From: Lutraria lutraria
Taxonomy: Eukaryota > Mollusca > Bivalvia > Venerida > Mactridae
DNA length: 64,000 nt
Assembly (NCBI GenBank): GCA_964023205.1
Contig: OZ026841.1
Location: 28,410,399 to 28,474,398, forward strand
Direction: 5' to 3'
Positions 1 through 12,840 of the stretch are shown one piece after another (positions within the stretch are counted from its first letter, which is position 1; every line of letters starts with the position of its first letter). The position numbers and the translations under genes were made by a program. A model generated the notes under the pieces. It did no database searches. It was not told where the DNA came from and was given only the letters and a program-made list of their open reading frames with translations.

Positions 1-43
1 AACGCTCTACACCCTACACCACTGCTCCTCCCATATATATAAA

Positions 44-1026
44 TGTACGAGGGATATTCGATATGTAATGTGTATTGTACTATAACACGAAGACAGTATG
101 CACGATTTCACTAATATTGATACGTAAAGCTCTATACAATACCTTTACAATGGTATATGCATGAATATTAAGTTCAACATAAAATTGTCAAAAATTCTAT
201 TTGAAGAGAGCCACTCGTTGACCACCGTTGAAAAAATGGTTGGAAAGCGTGTTGAGAATTTTTAAGAAATTAGTACTTACATAAAACTCCGTATAAAATT
301 CTGCCATTCATTGAAGCTAATTTTTAACTAATTGGGGTAAGTTTATTGGTCCCTTAAGGTATCTTATGTGCCAGATGGTAGTTGGGAAAAGAGATTTGTT
401 ATTTGCATGGCTGTTAAAGATTCTGCAGAATCAGGACGACCGGTGACTGCAACAGGGTTAACTAATGTTTCCAAAGTCAGGGAAGTATTTGACAGGGATG
501 GCAGATATACGATTCGCGATGTTGCCTAATTTAATAAAAACAATTGAGGAGATCTTAAAGTACGAAATGATAATGCCGTTTGGATACCCCCTCTATTGAC
601 AGATGGTCAAAAGGGTACGCGTACAAACTGCAAATACTTGCTAAAAAATCCAAATTCCGAATATAGACAATTTGCAGACGGAATAGCCAGACAAATTTAT
701 ATGCCTAATAGCAAACAGGTCGCACACACCGTACACACCAGATCTTGCTCCCTACGACTTTTTCCGTTTTCAAAAACTGAAAAAGTTCTTATCTGGTCGT
801 ATGTATCACTTTAAACCAGCCCTTGACTCAGTGTCTGTCAGTGTATTTGAGGTATATCCAAATCAGCCATCCGTGACGCATTTAAGAAATGTATTCACAG
901 AATGAAATTATGTATTTCTAACCACGGGAAATACCTTTAGACGATGGAAAGTTATTTTGACCATCAATGTCGGTTCTTTTTTAAATATTACACAATACAC
1001 ATTACTTATCGAACGCCCCTCGTTCA
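44..1026 (+). mobile_element. Decayed mariner-family DNA transposon with terminal inverted repeats
   Basis: The two ends are inverted copies: 44-80 and the reverse complement of 991-1026 agree at about 30 of the first 35 bases, both starting TG-ACGAGGG and running into a shared GTAATGTGTATTGT block. The ~983 bp between them holds scattered pieces of a mariner/Tc1-superfamily transposase (see the pseudogene entry). Full-length mariners are about 1.3 kb, so this copy has lost part of its interior. TA dinucleotides lie close to both ends, but an exact TA target duplication cannot be fixed because the edges have mutated. Element class is secure from ends plus protein relics; the subfamily is not assigned. 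Confidence 0.88.
400..960 (+). pseudogene. Mariner transposase relic, frameshifted and internally deleted
   Basis: Three blocks match conserved mariner transposase landmarks, in different frames. Block 1 (about 415-528) reads ESGRPVTATG followed by VSKVREVFDRDGRYTIRDVA and then a stop; this is the SGRP linker plus second helix-turn-helix of the DNA-binding half. Block 2 (about 581-725) contains LLTDGQKGTRTNC and a leucine-lysine stretch, matching the region before the first catalytic aspartate; the expected TGDET motif is degraded. Block 3 (about 735-960) reads PDLAPYDFFRFQKLKK and ends in a RMKLCISNHGKY-like tail, matching the segment around the third catalytic acidic residue and the C-terminus. 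The stretch that should carry the second catalytic aspartate (HDNA-type motif) is missing between blocks 2 and 3. With stops, frameshifts and this deletion the enzyme cannot be functional. Confidence 0.85.
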
Positions 1027-1029
1027 TAA

Positions 1030-3960
1030 GATAAGGTTACTAAATATTATAGCGTATGAATAGTCAAATTTGATATGTTTCCTTATCATGCATAGCTTTA
1101 AAATATTTTTTTTTGTTGAATGACTACAATATCAAAATTAATGGGTACATGTCATATTCAATTTAGAAACAATATAGCTATGCAGAATTAAAACACTTTT
1201 CGAATGCTTTTAATGAAAATAATGAGCTTTTAGTTTCATTGGCATATATGTCAGAATTGAACTGTATTTCCCATTTGGTTGACATGAAATCGAAGCCGCG
1301 GTATGAGAACAATGTAAATATCGTAATGGCATCAATGCTCGTGCTTTTCATTTCTTCTTTTCACTGAGGTTAACATTGCATCAACATCCAAGCTCATTTT
1401 GGAGGCTAGTACATTTGTATTTACCAGTCAGAGACTATAACCACTCGACCACGGACAGCCCTGATTTTATCTCTCAATGTCTAGTACGAAGGTGACTAAT
1501 ATGGACTTTTAAAGTCAGGTATTTAATTTTATAGATACATGCAAATGGTCTACGGCGTGATCGTACAGGACACCCTGATGATTCATAAATTGTTATTGTC
1601 ATTACTAAATAAATATAAGTGATACGATGTACATATATTGTGCAGCATCTCATATGTTTAGAGGGGTTTCTACGTTAGTCTTTGGTTATAAACTAGAAAT
1701 ATTACGGTTATCTATTATTTTAGTTCAGCGTGCTCCGGGTACCGTTTAGGAGCATATTTTAAACGATTACAAACTCGTTAATCATATAGTATAGAGTTTA
1801 TTTATTTTAGATTCATAAGGCTCTCAGGCCCATGTGAACAACATATTTACATACATAAGTATATACAAATACATAGACGTAATCATACACATATCAAACT
1901 GTACTTTCAAAAAGACATTAACATTAAACAACATATTAACAGTTATTCAGATAAAGTTACATTACAATAAACGTTACCGTTCAAAAGGTATTACTAAAGT
2001 CCGTTTTGCTACTAAAGAGACATAATATCATTTATTCAAGTTTATGTCTTTATGCGTTTGAACATTGTGATGAAGGAAAGTGAACTATCCATTAGTAACA
2101 TCGGTAAATCGAGATTCAACAGCAATGTAACATTTTGCAAGATTTTCCATCACAAAAAACATAAATTTAAATGGAATTTTCCATTTCTTGGCATTCCGAT
2201 TTGACATGTTATAATGAATTGGTGGCATTAATTGGCTTTATATTACGTTCTTATACACACACCCACACATTTTGTATCCGAACGTTACGCTATTTATGGG
2301 CACTTGTAAGAAAGCAATAAGATACAGCTAAAATGTTTTTATTTACACCAAATTGCTTTTCGTAATACACGTCAAGTACTTAATCGTTTTTTGTGAGTAC
2401 TGGAATAAAGATTCGGTACAATGTTGTTTACAAAACAAAGGATTTAAATACCTTAGCAAAGTACAACATAATAGAGCCATCTGTAAATATCTTGTTTTGC
2501 AAGAATATCGTTCATGTGATGTGGCAATCTTTACATGCATGATTAAATCGATTTTGTTAAAATTTAGTTTGGATTCAAGGCGTCGTTATCTCCAGTTCTT
2601 ACATAAACATTTTGTTAACTTTTAGTAATAATTTCAATAATTGTGGTAACCTAAACGCATTCGTGGTTCTGTGTTAATAAACATAGCAGAACTTCGCTTT
2701 ATGGGATATTTCGGCTTCAGTGCTGTATTTTATTAAAGTGGAACATTGGGAACGCAGGATTTAATGAAAAATTAATCAATTGAAAACAAAGGAAGACATG
2801 ACATGAATCAAATTAGAAACGCACATAATTTGGATATTTCAAATTACAAAAATCAAAATAGAGTAGACACTAGGTTCCGGTTGATTTATGCAAATATAAA
2901 ATTAGATTTTATTTGAACTGTTTTTTATTCAGCTTGATTAACGACTTAGGCTTCAGGTCTTTTCTGAAACGAAGATGAATGAACTTTCCTTACGTATATT
3001 CGACATTACATTGGGAGAGAATAATCATTCTGATTAGATGGATTCGTGAGTGGAGTGGTGCCCGAAAGATATTACGTAAGAATATTAAGCACCTGATTAC
3101 CTCCATTTCGTATAGAATTGTATAAATTTCATATGCACAAAGAAAACATAAACTAATAAGATCGACAAAGCACGCAGGTATCGAACAGTGTTCAGGAACA
3201 GAATATTAGGTATCGAGGTCCTTATGAGCTGAGACACACTCAATGTTGAGTAACGCAAACTTGACCGATCTCAACAGAGAAAAACAGAGAACATTTTATC
3301 GAAGTCTTTCAACAACTGGGAACAGCTTACTCTGAATCGACCAAATTATTTAATACATTTTAATAGTCAGTAAACGCTAATGAACACCAGAGCTATATAG
3401 TAAGCAAATGAGTTGATAAACTTAAACAATCCATCTGGTATGCCAACGCATAACTGTTATAAAATTCCTAATATTTTCCGAACTCATGATCTACAAAGAC
3501 AAGTTATAAATGGCAACATTTCAAATAAATGTTTTTTCATACTGCATATGGTAATAATTTACAGCCGCGATATGATGATTGAAAAAAAACATCCTAGAAT
3601 ACTGGTTATAAATTGTTTTATAAATACTTACAAATACATTGAAATAATCGCATGATTTTTTTTACAAATAGCCTAATGAAGCCAGCAAACTGACAACAAA
3701 CGTATCATACTTGCATTCTTGATTTTTGTTATTTCATCTGTATTAAAAAAATATGTGAGTACTACTAGGTTACTCACGTGACGTAATGATTTATAATGTA
3801 AACTAAAACTAATAATTTATAGTCTAAAGTACGATCTAAATACTTTGCAATCATTTTCGCATTATTTTGTAAAGCACTACACAAACGTTTGCTCAAATGC
3901 TTCACACTGATATGCACATATACTATTCACTCATTTATTGCGTTTCCAAAGAATTTTCAA
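1030..3960. other. No gene recognised
   Basis: AT-rich sequence with many stops in all frames. Apart from the possible SINE fragment at 1285-1460 I see no protein-like conservation, RNA gene or repeat with a partner elsewhere in the window. Short open frames at 1834-2025, 2353-2625 and 3413-3655 have compositions expected of AT-rich noncoding DNA. Confidence 0.6.
1285..1460 (-). repeat. Possible interrupted tRNA-derived SINE fragment
   Basis: On the minus strand, 1430-1460 reads like a tRNA 5' half (GTGGTCGAGTGGTTATAG, an A-box-like stretch) and 1285-1305 contains CGGCTTCGATTTCA, like a degraded B box. The two are about 150 bases apart instead of the usual 40-60, so either ~100 bases have inserted between them or the pairing is fortuitous. 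No recognised SINE tail was found. Confidence 0.3.
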
Positions 3961-3964
3961 AACA

Positions 3965-6440
3965 AGTTTAACGTCCAATCATTTTCACTGACTGTGAGTT
4001 GCAACGATATTTCAGTTAAATACGTGGGTCGAGATTTCTGGACTGTATTTTAGAACCAGGTCTATCTTACCCTTTCAAAGGGAGCCGGCAGTTTATTCAC
4101 ATATAAAGAGGAACATGGACATGTCTTTTTATACAAGGGTATTATCGTCAGGTTGGCGCACCAACCACTGAACCAAAGCTGAATACAATGCGAATTACAG
4201 GTGTAAGCTCAAAATATCTTTGGTCAATTGAATACAATGTCATGTATGCAAACAAATGTTTGGAAAGTTCTTATCTGATAAATTGTATGTCGTTAGTCCT
4301 GGAGAGAAGGCTTAATCATGAACAGACCAGACACAACATTTGACATGGGCATTCAAAGAGGATCACGTAGATAAAAGCCGAAGGTCATATTTGAGGGTCT
4401 TACACTATTTGATCAGTACTGTGGCTCATCTAAATAGGAATATTTATGTAAAAAGACAAACCAGAAATAATCGTACTGGATAGGGATAGGCAATAAAAAG
4501 GGTTCCCATGAAATGTAATAATATTATATATTTTCCTCGTACATTTAATACTACTTCTCAGTGCAAATACACATATCTATAAGTCTTGAATGTGACAAAA
4601 TGCGCTATTTAACTAGTTCATTTCCGTCATTTCCGAGAAGACATGATGTTCTTAGCCACGGATTAGGATTAAAGTGATTTCCTGAATACCTAGAGCTAAT
4701 TTCAATTTTAATCATATTCAGACAATATGAGCGAATATTCAAATGTACCCTTTAAAGGTAAAGAAACATTAAACGCATTGTTATTACTTAATTGTTATTA
4801 GAACTGAAGCTATGTTCTTGTTATATTTTTTGCTGTTGAGTAATATTATTTTCATGTTTGCATAATATTATGTCTATCATTTTTTCATGCATTTCTTTCT
4901 TTTTTGCTTCTTCGGTGATAATTGTTGGGCTAACATTACTATAGCAACCCCCCAGTTGCTGTATTGCAGACATTTCAAAGGCGGTGACCTCCGGCTGACT
5001 ATGTTTGGTTCTCCGTTGTTTGTATGTTTCTTCATATTTGACAGGATTTTGCGTTGGTGGGATTCTTGGAAGGTAGTTGTATGTGTAAAGCGGTGTTTTT
5101 GTTTTTCCTATGAATCATTTTCTTATCTATGTTTATTCACAATTCTTTCTCAACATACAAATAATTCTTCTGCTTTGCAATAATTTTGAATTGTGTAAAC
5201 AGTGAGTTTGTCGTTATCATATTAAAGTTTTCTCATTAACTGAAGACGACATTAAGCATAACAATATCGTTGATTACTACTCTGGAATCTCAATATTTGA
5301 TGCATTCCAGAATTCAAATAATAGGTTTGGTGCTATTTGCATTTGGCATATTCGACAAGTTATTTCATAATTTGTTATACTTCGCATAATGCAAAATAAA
5401 TGTGCCGTAAATCATCGCCGAAATTGGCAGATTAATAACTTGAAGTCATCGATCAAATTCATATTTTTCTCTGTTTTACATGTTTAATAGGAATATAACA
5501 CTCAAGATCATAAAATGTCTCTTGGCATATTTGTAACTATGGACGGATGGTTGGGCATGAGTTTGATATCAGCGTAGATAGCGATAAATACGTGGAAAAA
5601 ATACGTAAGGCACATGTTTATTCGTTTTATTGCCCATATGCGGTTTTATCTCAATAGCAATAAGTGCTAATAAAAATAATTATGTCAATTAATTATTTAA
5701 ATATTCCAATCTTAATATGTATATTAAATTCCCGCCACACGAATTATAATTTCGGCAAATACTTAAAAACGATATAACGAGTGGATTTTAACAGTTGAAT
5801 AACATTTAGTTATTTTCCTCCGTTCTAATGACTGGTGACCAAGACTAACAAGATCTATTGCATGATTAACACTAAAGGTGTAATATAAACGCGACTGATT
5901 CCCGAGAGTTACTAAATACAGCGCACATTAATCAACGGAACCAATAAGCAGTTTGTAGGCTTTGTGGGGTTTTATTGGCTTCTCTAGAATATCATCAATT
6001 ATAGCGTGTCATTCCCTTTGTAGTAGATTCGGTGTGATATATCTAAGTGGTGATGACATTTAGAACAGAACAAATCTATTAAAATATTTCTGAATGTAAA
6101 ATGAATATTGCAGAAAACGCCATGTGTACAAAATCAAGCCTCGTGAATTTCAGCTACAAAAGGTTTAGCTAGTCCTAATGAGAGAAAGAACTACATGGGT
6201 TTGGCTGATTAGCAAAGTGACAAGAGAGCTGTAAATAATTAAACAATGAACAAATTCAAAACATAAATAGAAGAGCGCAAAAGAAATTTAAATTACTGAA
6301 GACGGACGCAACTCGATAGGAATCTAATTGTTTGTATACAACGCATGTGGGTTATCTAATTGGGAAAATGAAAAAAGCTGCATTACCATTACACAAACGG
6401 CAGAGTTACAGTTATCATTTAGATAAGACCATCGAATGAT
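3965..6440 (+). repeat. Left arm of a large inverted repeat
   Basis: This ~2.5 kb segment is the inverted counterpart of 9690-12420. Anchors that align in reverse complement include 6340-6430 with 9700-9790 (TTATCTAATTGGGAAAATGA on the left), 5870-6000 with 10140-10260, 4920-5100 with 11140-11310, 4440-4510 with 11880-11960, and 4015-4200 with 12205-12360. Best-matching stretches agree at roughly four bases in five, with many small indels, so the duplication is old. Near the outer edge, 4155-4190 carries on the minus strand a tRNA-like A-box stretch (TTTGGTTCAGTGGTTGGTGC) that the other arm shares. The outer boundary fades out rather than ending sharply. Confidence 0.85.
4920..5100 (+). repeat. 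Relatively GC-rich, better-conserved block within the left inverted-repeat arm
   Basis: This stretch is less AT-rich than its surroundings and is among the best-conserved parts of the inverted repeat (partner about 11140-11310 on the minus strand). Read in one frame, both copies give similar peptides: WANIT, then QLLY, LRL and SPLFV in the same order and spacing. Both copies also share TTGGTGGGATTCTTGGAAG. It may be part of an old dispersed element rather than a gene: no start, stop or splice arrangement is preserved and I do not recognise the peptide. Confidence 0.4.
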
Positions 6441-8599
6441 GAGCTTCATACAGTTTTATTGAACGTATACAATAAATCTACACGAATTTAATATTATTTT
6501 TATCATATACCCTGAAAATAAGGCAAAAACCAACATACCTGTTTGACATTGCTACTAATAACAAAAGAGTGACACATGCGTAATAAGGCTTTTAAATCAG
6601 GAGCACACGTTCAATAAATTCAACACGGAATCCACACATATTCAATATCCTCTATTTATGAACATTTGACAAAAAATCGATTTCCCTCCGTGTGTAGATA
6701 AGTTTCCGGTTCCTTGTGTAAGGGTAATTCAGTGTTTGCAGAAATACCGTCCAGGAAGACCTGTTAGGCGAATATGGCCCCTTATACACATATGACCTAT
6801 CAATTGTTAGAAAAATGCGTTAATCTAAATTATATATAAATAAATAAAATAGCAAATACGACTATACACCTGTATCAATTTTTTAAATGTATACATGTAT
6901 GCAATTTTGCAGACATGGCTCTTTTGTTTCCAACGTAAAGGTAAAAGGAAAGACAGATAAAGAAGTGCTACTTTGATAACAATATGTTACTTTTCGTATC
7001 TATCCTGTAAGAAATACCACCAGTTTGATAGCTGTGCGCTAAATTCTATAGCGGGTCTATATCTCTGATTATGAAAGTTGAAATACCTGTACAATTATCC
7101 GTTGTAATACTTCAATGCATACTTACCTTTATTTGTTCAGACGTACAAAGTGTAATTTAAATTAAAATCAAAAGAATTATGAACATGCAAATACCGAAGT
7201 TATATAATATATATGACCTTCTTGTCTTTTTCGTCGCACAATTATCTCACTAATTAGTCATCAAGAACATAACTAAACCACTGATTAACACTTTAAATTA
7301 ATATATAATTAATGATATTAAGTAAACGACTTTTCCAATTGGTATAAACAATTTCTAACAATAATCAACATTTCTAGAATATTGAGAAATACCTGTCAGC
7401 TGTTAATGAAATTTGTTGTAAATATTCAATCAGTTATTTTATTCGGAATTGAAATATCTAGTATATATTTTTTCAAGGTGAAATGTTCTAGCCTGCTATG
7501 AAATTTAGCATCCACTCAAAGTTTAGGAGAGTATATATAATTTACAGCGATATAAAGATTACAGTAATTTAACAGAGCGTCTTGTGGTAAAAAAAAACAG
7601 TCTAAATTCCTACGATAGAGCACATTGAATTCCACTACCGTGTTGTAAATTACATACAGTCATGTAAAACGCGATATTTAAAGCACGAAGTCTCTATTAT
7701 TTCATAATATGTCAATTTAACGCATTCAGAATATAACGGATTGTAATTATACAGTGTTTTCACTAATCATGTATCCGTTGAGCTTACGGAATATTGAGAC
7801 GTTGATAAAATCTCTGTACGTGAATATGACAAACAAAAATAGCAAGATGTCTAACATACTTTTTTGGTAAGAAATGTCTATGCATTGAACACAATTGGAA
7901 GAAAATGCTATCAAACTTGAAAAACTTGTTTTGCCAATCTGTTGTGTAATCACATCAACAAGATTACCCAAACGCAACTCGAGTATTTATCTCAAGAACA
8001 ATGTACGTTTTACATTCTGATATATATAAATCGTTTTGAAATTTGAAGATTTTTTCTGGTCTCTCAATATCCACAATTTTCCATTAAACGTGTTTTTCTT
8101 TGTTTAGTGCGATGTCTAGAAGGAGTCTGATACCATCTTTATGCTTTTCAAACGTTAGCTTTGACTGATCGTTTGAGGAAATTGGTTCATTTTTTAACGA
8201 CTTTGGACGCATTCCATATTCTTTAATTTCTTTTAGAACAGGGTAGATTTCCATTTTCAATGTATGTTAGATAATTTGATCGTTTCTTGTACTTTATTAT
8301 ACCCTGTACTATCAACATGTATTTGTTACAGCCTACTATCGCAACACTATCTGTTAAATGATTTATTCATCTGCATCACGCGCAAATACTTTACTACATG
8401 TAGAAAACGGTAAGTGATTCTTTGTCGGGTCAATGCATATTTTCCTTCGTTTCTTGTTTAACTGTTAGTTTAGGTCAATCCAGGACCACCCCAAAACATA
8501 GAGGAGTGAGGAATATACAAGAGAACCGAGCATCTACTTCCCCACTCTTATTTCGAATAGTTCTTCCTAGTTCTTTTATCACAATAGGTTAAAAGCACC

Positions 8600-8710
8600 G
8601 ATACACACCCCGCCCTTTTCATGTGGTTTTCTAGGCACAGTAATTGGCTCGGTGGTTGGGATGGGGTCACTGAAAAAGCAACCCTGAAATACTGAAAAGT
8701 GGAGCTCATT
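8600..8710 (-). mobile_element. 5'-truncated SINE, same family as 43286-43450
   Basis: On the minus strand this aligns to the body of the complete SINE at 43286-43450: both share, in order, GAGCTC/GGCTCC, a block ending AACCxCCGAGCCAA or CAACAGCCTAGCCAA, a TGTG(T/C)C block and a GTGTG tail. The tRNA-like head of the other copy is absent here, so this is a 5' truncation, the common product of incomplete reverse transcription. Confidence 0.65.
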
Positions 8711-9337
8711 TATTGTATACATTTATATGTTTACGGTTGTGGGTAGGGCTAGGGATAAATAGCGTCTTAGGGAACGTTGACTTTTGTAATTTGCTATTTC
8801 TATTACACCGGTCCTTATCTCTTTTCAGTTTTAAGTTACTTCAAAAATGGAGATTGGGTTATTTAACAATGATGAATTTATAGTGTCTAAATAAGCTTAT
8901 TATTGACTGTCAGAACTGTATACGTGCTGTTATGCAATATATCATACATACTATGAACAATAACAAATTGAAAATTATCGTATTTTGACATACAATTATT
9001 GAATCACGGAATAAGGATAGATCATAAGTCATTCTGTAGTTTATATAAACCGACAGACTGAAATGTCAGAACTATTGCAACAAACAGAAACCGACTCCTT
9101 CAAAAGTCTATTATAATAATTATGTTTTTCAATGAAACATAGTCACTGTTGTACAACACTGTAGTTTTTTTTCAAAATTAGAAACATCATTAAACGAGAT
9201 AACAAGCATCACCTTACCATACATACTTTACAGCAATAATCAAAGTATAAAAGTACTCATAGAAACTGAACTTAATAGACTAACACTGTAACACTGAAGG
9301 GGAACTAGTTTAACAATCGGATGGTGGATGTGGAAAC

Positions 9338-9437
9338 ACGTAGTACTTTGGTCCGCATCAAATTCACGCGCACCGACCGAGTGGCGGCCATGGTAGACTG
9401 AACTATCGTACAGTTTCAAAAAAAAAAACTTTCATAG
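9338..9437 (+). repeat. Dispersed repeat A, copy 1
   Basis: Shares with 22955-23045 a TAGTACTTTGGT start, a GCGC-CCGA-CGAG central motif and a perfectly kept ACTGAACTATCGTACAGTTT end. The rest of the window lacks it. The ~95 bp unit is GC-richer than its surroundings and is probably the conserved part of a longer transposable element. Class unknown. Confidence 0.7.
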
Positions 9438-9689
9438 CACAAACAAGGACTCGATCATAAGTATAGATATACTGGGTAAAGTGTTATTCCTTCAAAACCA
9501 GATTAAACTCAAGTCGCCTTGTATATTATCCATGACTAGTATTATACTGCTAGTTACACACAATTCTCTACATAAGGTCGTGGCTTTACTTAGGTGTACA
9601 CAGGAAACGTCGCCAAATAATTATTTGGCATTAATTTATATTCGTCGCACGTCATTATAGTTTATAATTCCTAGTGATCTACCTATCAT

Positions 9690-12420
9690 GTGTAGTTCGA
9701 TGGTCTTATCTAAATGATAACTGTAACTCTGTCGTTTGTGTAATGGTAATGCAGCTTTTTCATTTTCCCAATTAGATAACCCACATGCGTTGTATACAAA
9801 CAATTAGATTCCTATCGAGTTCCGTCCGTCTTCAGTAATTTAAATTTCTTTTGCGCTCTTCTATTTATGTTTTGAATTTGTTCATTGTTTAATTATTTAC
9901 AGCTCCCTTGTCACTTTGCTAATCAGCCAAACCCATGTAGTTCTTTCTCTCATTAGGACTAGCTACACCTTTCGTGGCTGAAATGCACGAGGCTTGATTT
10001 TGTACACATGGCGTTTTCTGCAATATTCATTTTACATTCAGAAATATTTTAATAGATTTGTTCTGTTCTAAATGTCATCACCACTTAGATATATCACACC
10101 GAATCTACTACAAAGGGAATGACACGCTATAATTGATGATATTCTAGAGAAGCCAATAAAACCCCACAAAGCCTACAAACTGCTTATTGGTTCCGTTGAT
10201 TATTGTGCGCTGTCTTTGGTAACTCTCGGGAATCAGTCGCGTCTATATTACACCTTTAGTGTTAATCATGCAATAGATCTTGTTAGTCTTGGTCACCAGT
10301 CATTAGAACGGAAGAAAAACTAACTAAATGTTATTCAACTGTTTAAATCCACTCGTTATATCGTTTTCTTCAAGTATTTGCCGAAATTATAACTCATATG
10401 GCGGAGATTTAATTACCAGATTAAGATTGGAATATCCAAATGATCAATTGGTGTAACTGTTTTATCATGATGGTTATACCCGATTTGGCATCCAATAAAA
10501 TACCGTTATTAGCTTTTATAAATTCACGTTCATCTTGATATAATTATTTTTATTAGCACTTTTTTTCAATTGAGAAAAACCGCATATGAACAATAAAACG
10601 AATAAACATGCGCCTTACGTATTTATTCCACGTATTTATCGCTATCTACGCTGATATCAAACTCATGCACAACCATCCGTCAACAGTTACAAATATGCCA
10701 AGAGGCATTTTATGATCTTGAGTGTTACATCCCAATAAAACATGTAAAACAGAGAATAAAACAGAGAAAAAATGAATTTGATCGATGACTTCAAGTTATT
10801 AATCTGCCAATTTCGGCGATGATTGACATTCAGTAACACATTTATTTTGCATTATGCGAAGTATAACAAATTATGAATTAACTTTTCAAATATGCCAAAT
10901 GCAAATAGCACCAAACCCATTATTTGCATCCTGGAATGCATCAAATATTGAGATTCCAGTGTAGTAATCAATGATATCGTTATGCTGAAGGTCGTCTTCA
11001 GTTAATGAGAAAACTTTAATATGATAACGACAAACTCACTGGTTAGACAGTTCAAAATTACTGCAAAGCAGAAGAATTATTTGTGTGTTGAGAAAGAAAT
11101 TGTGAATAAACATGGATAAGAAAATGCTTTCTAAGAAAAGTGAAAACACCGCTTTACATGTATAAGTAACTTCCAAGAATCCCACCAACGCAAAATCCAC
11201 CCAACACATAGAAATACACAAACAACGGGGAACAAACTATAGGCAGCCGGAGCGCACATCCTTGGAAAGGTCTGTAATACAGCAACTGGGAGTTTACTCT
11301 AGTAATGTTGGCCCAAAAATGTATCCCCGGAGAAACAAAAAAAAAAAAGAATTGCATGAAAAATTTATAGACGTATACCAACATGAAAATATATTACTCA
11401 ACAGCAAAAAATAAAACGAATGCATAGCTTCAGTTCTAATGACAATTTAGTAATAACAATGAGTTTAATGTTTCTTTAATGGGTACATTTGGATATTCGC
11501 TTGAAATGTCTGATTATGATAAACATTGTAATTAGCTCTAGGTATGCAGGAAATCATTTTAATCCTTATTCCTGGCTTAGTACATCATGTCTTCTCAGAA
11601 ATAACAGAAATGTACCGGTAAAATAGCGCCTTTTGTCGCATTCAATTACTAAAATAATATGAATAAGATTACGTCCTAAGATGTTGTTTTCTTTAAAGAA
11701 TGTGGCATTCACAAAGGTCATGTAATCAAGAGCATCGTTCTTTGATGTATTGGCATATTGTAATATTTTACGGGAAACCAGTATGAAGTTTGCTAAGAGA
11801 TTAGATTGATATTTTAGTATGTGTAAGTTCATACTTTTTTTCATACTGAAAAGTGGTATTACTTGTACTAGCATATGACATTCCATGGGAACCCTTTTTA
11901 TTGCCTATCCCTATCCAATACAATTATTTCTGGTTTGTCCTTGTACATAAATATTCCTATTTAGATGAGCCACAGTACTGATAAATTAGTGTAAGACCCT
12001 CAAACATGACCTTCGGCTTTCATCGACGTGTTACTTTTTGAATGCCCATGTCAAATGTTGTGTTTGGTCCGTTCCAGATTAAGCCGTCTATCAAGGACAA
12101 ACGACATGTAATTTACCAGATAAGACATTTCCAAATCTTTATATACAAAGTTATATTAACTTGACCAAAGGTATTTTGAGCTAACACCGGTAAATAGCAT
12201 TTTATAGAGCTTTGGTTCAGTGGTTAGTGCGCCAGACTTAAAACCTGGCGATAGTACTTTTGTATAAAAAATGTCAAAACATGTCGTTGTGGGAGGGTAA
12301 CTTAGAACTGGTTATAAAATACAGCCCAGGAAATATGTAAGGTGAACCGACCCCGTATGAAATATCGTTGGAAAACGGAGCTTAACTCAGTGAAGCAAAA
12401 TTGCGATCATGGGGCTCAAA
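9690..12420 (-). repeat. Right arm of the large inverted repeat
   Basis: Reverse-complement partner of 3965-6440, slightly longer because of insertions such as the A-run at 11337-11349. At 12210-12250 the plus strand has a tRNA-like stretch (TTTGGTTCAGTGGTTAGTGC followed by an anticodon-arm-like GCCAG...CTGGC pair), matched in the left arm. Its presence in both arms means it was already there before the arms were copied. The open frames at 11154-11384 and 11566-11886 (minus) fall inside the arm and have no intact equivalents in the other arm. Confidence 0.85.
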
Positions 12421-12595
12421 CGTTTTACTGAGTGGAGACGGGCATGCCTTTTTCTGATATTATATATATACCGAAAACAGCATCTGGAATAAGAACGAAA
12501 TAAAACATCGCCCAAATCTCTTGTCAGTATCAGATTGGGGTAATTTTGAATGAGTTTGTCATGTAATTTTAAACCAACATTTTTAGACGTACCGT

Positions 12596-12676
12596 ATGTC
12601 GGTCAATAGCTATACATAGCTAATGTTACTTTGTTATATTTCAACCGACTGTAAATACAATTTCGTATCTTGTCTT
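12596..12676 (+). repeat. Dispersed repeat B, copy 1
   Basis: Aligns with 23547-23632: both have a GATAGCTATA/CAATAGCTATA start, then GTTACTTTGTTATAT, then CAACCGACTGTAAATA and TTGTATCTTGT or TTCGTATCTTGT. About 80 bp at high identity. No inverted ends or protein seen. Confidence 0.65.
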
Positions 12677-12840
12677 AATTGTAATTTTCCGAATAGAATA
12701 TGATTTGATTTTAGAACAGATACTTGCGGTAAGAACTGGCACCAAAGCATTTTTGCAAATGCAACATCATTGGAATTCCGAACTGCATCAAATAGTGCTG
12801 TGTGAGCTTTGAATTTTTTATTTTGTTCATGAGACACAAC

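Larger units (their letters stand above)
6441..9689. other. Spacer between the inverted-repeat arms
   Basis: About 3.2 kb of AT-rich sequence between the arms. It contains a headless SINE copy at 8600-8710, a dispersed repeat at 9338-9437 and an 18-bp perfect palindrome at 9612-9629 (GCCAAATAATTATTTGGC). The small open frame at 7747-7977 on the minus strand is not recognisable. No transposase, integrase or polymerase-like sequence was seen, which argues against the arms being termini of an autonomous giant transposon. Confidence 0.6.

Noticed and set aside
12210..12290. Possible functional tRNA gene
   Set aside because: A-box and anticodon-arm-like parts exist, but no B box with a proper T-arm or acceptor-stem pairing is found; it also has a decayed copy in the other inverted-repeat arm.
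3965..12420. Polinton/Maverick-type giant transposon with long terminal inverted repeats
   Set aside because: The interior is only ~3.2 kb and contains no polymerase B, integrase, ATPase or capsid-like sequence; the edges also fade instead of ending sharply.
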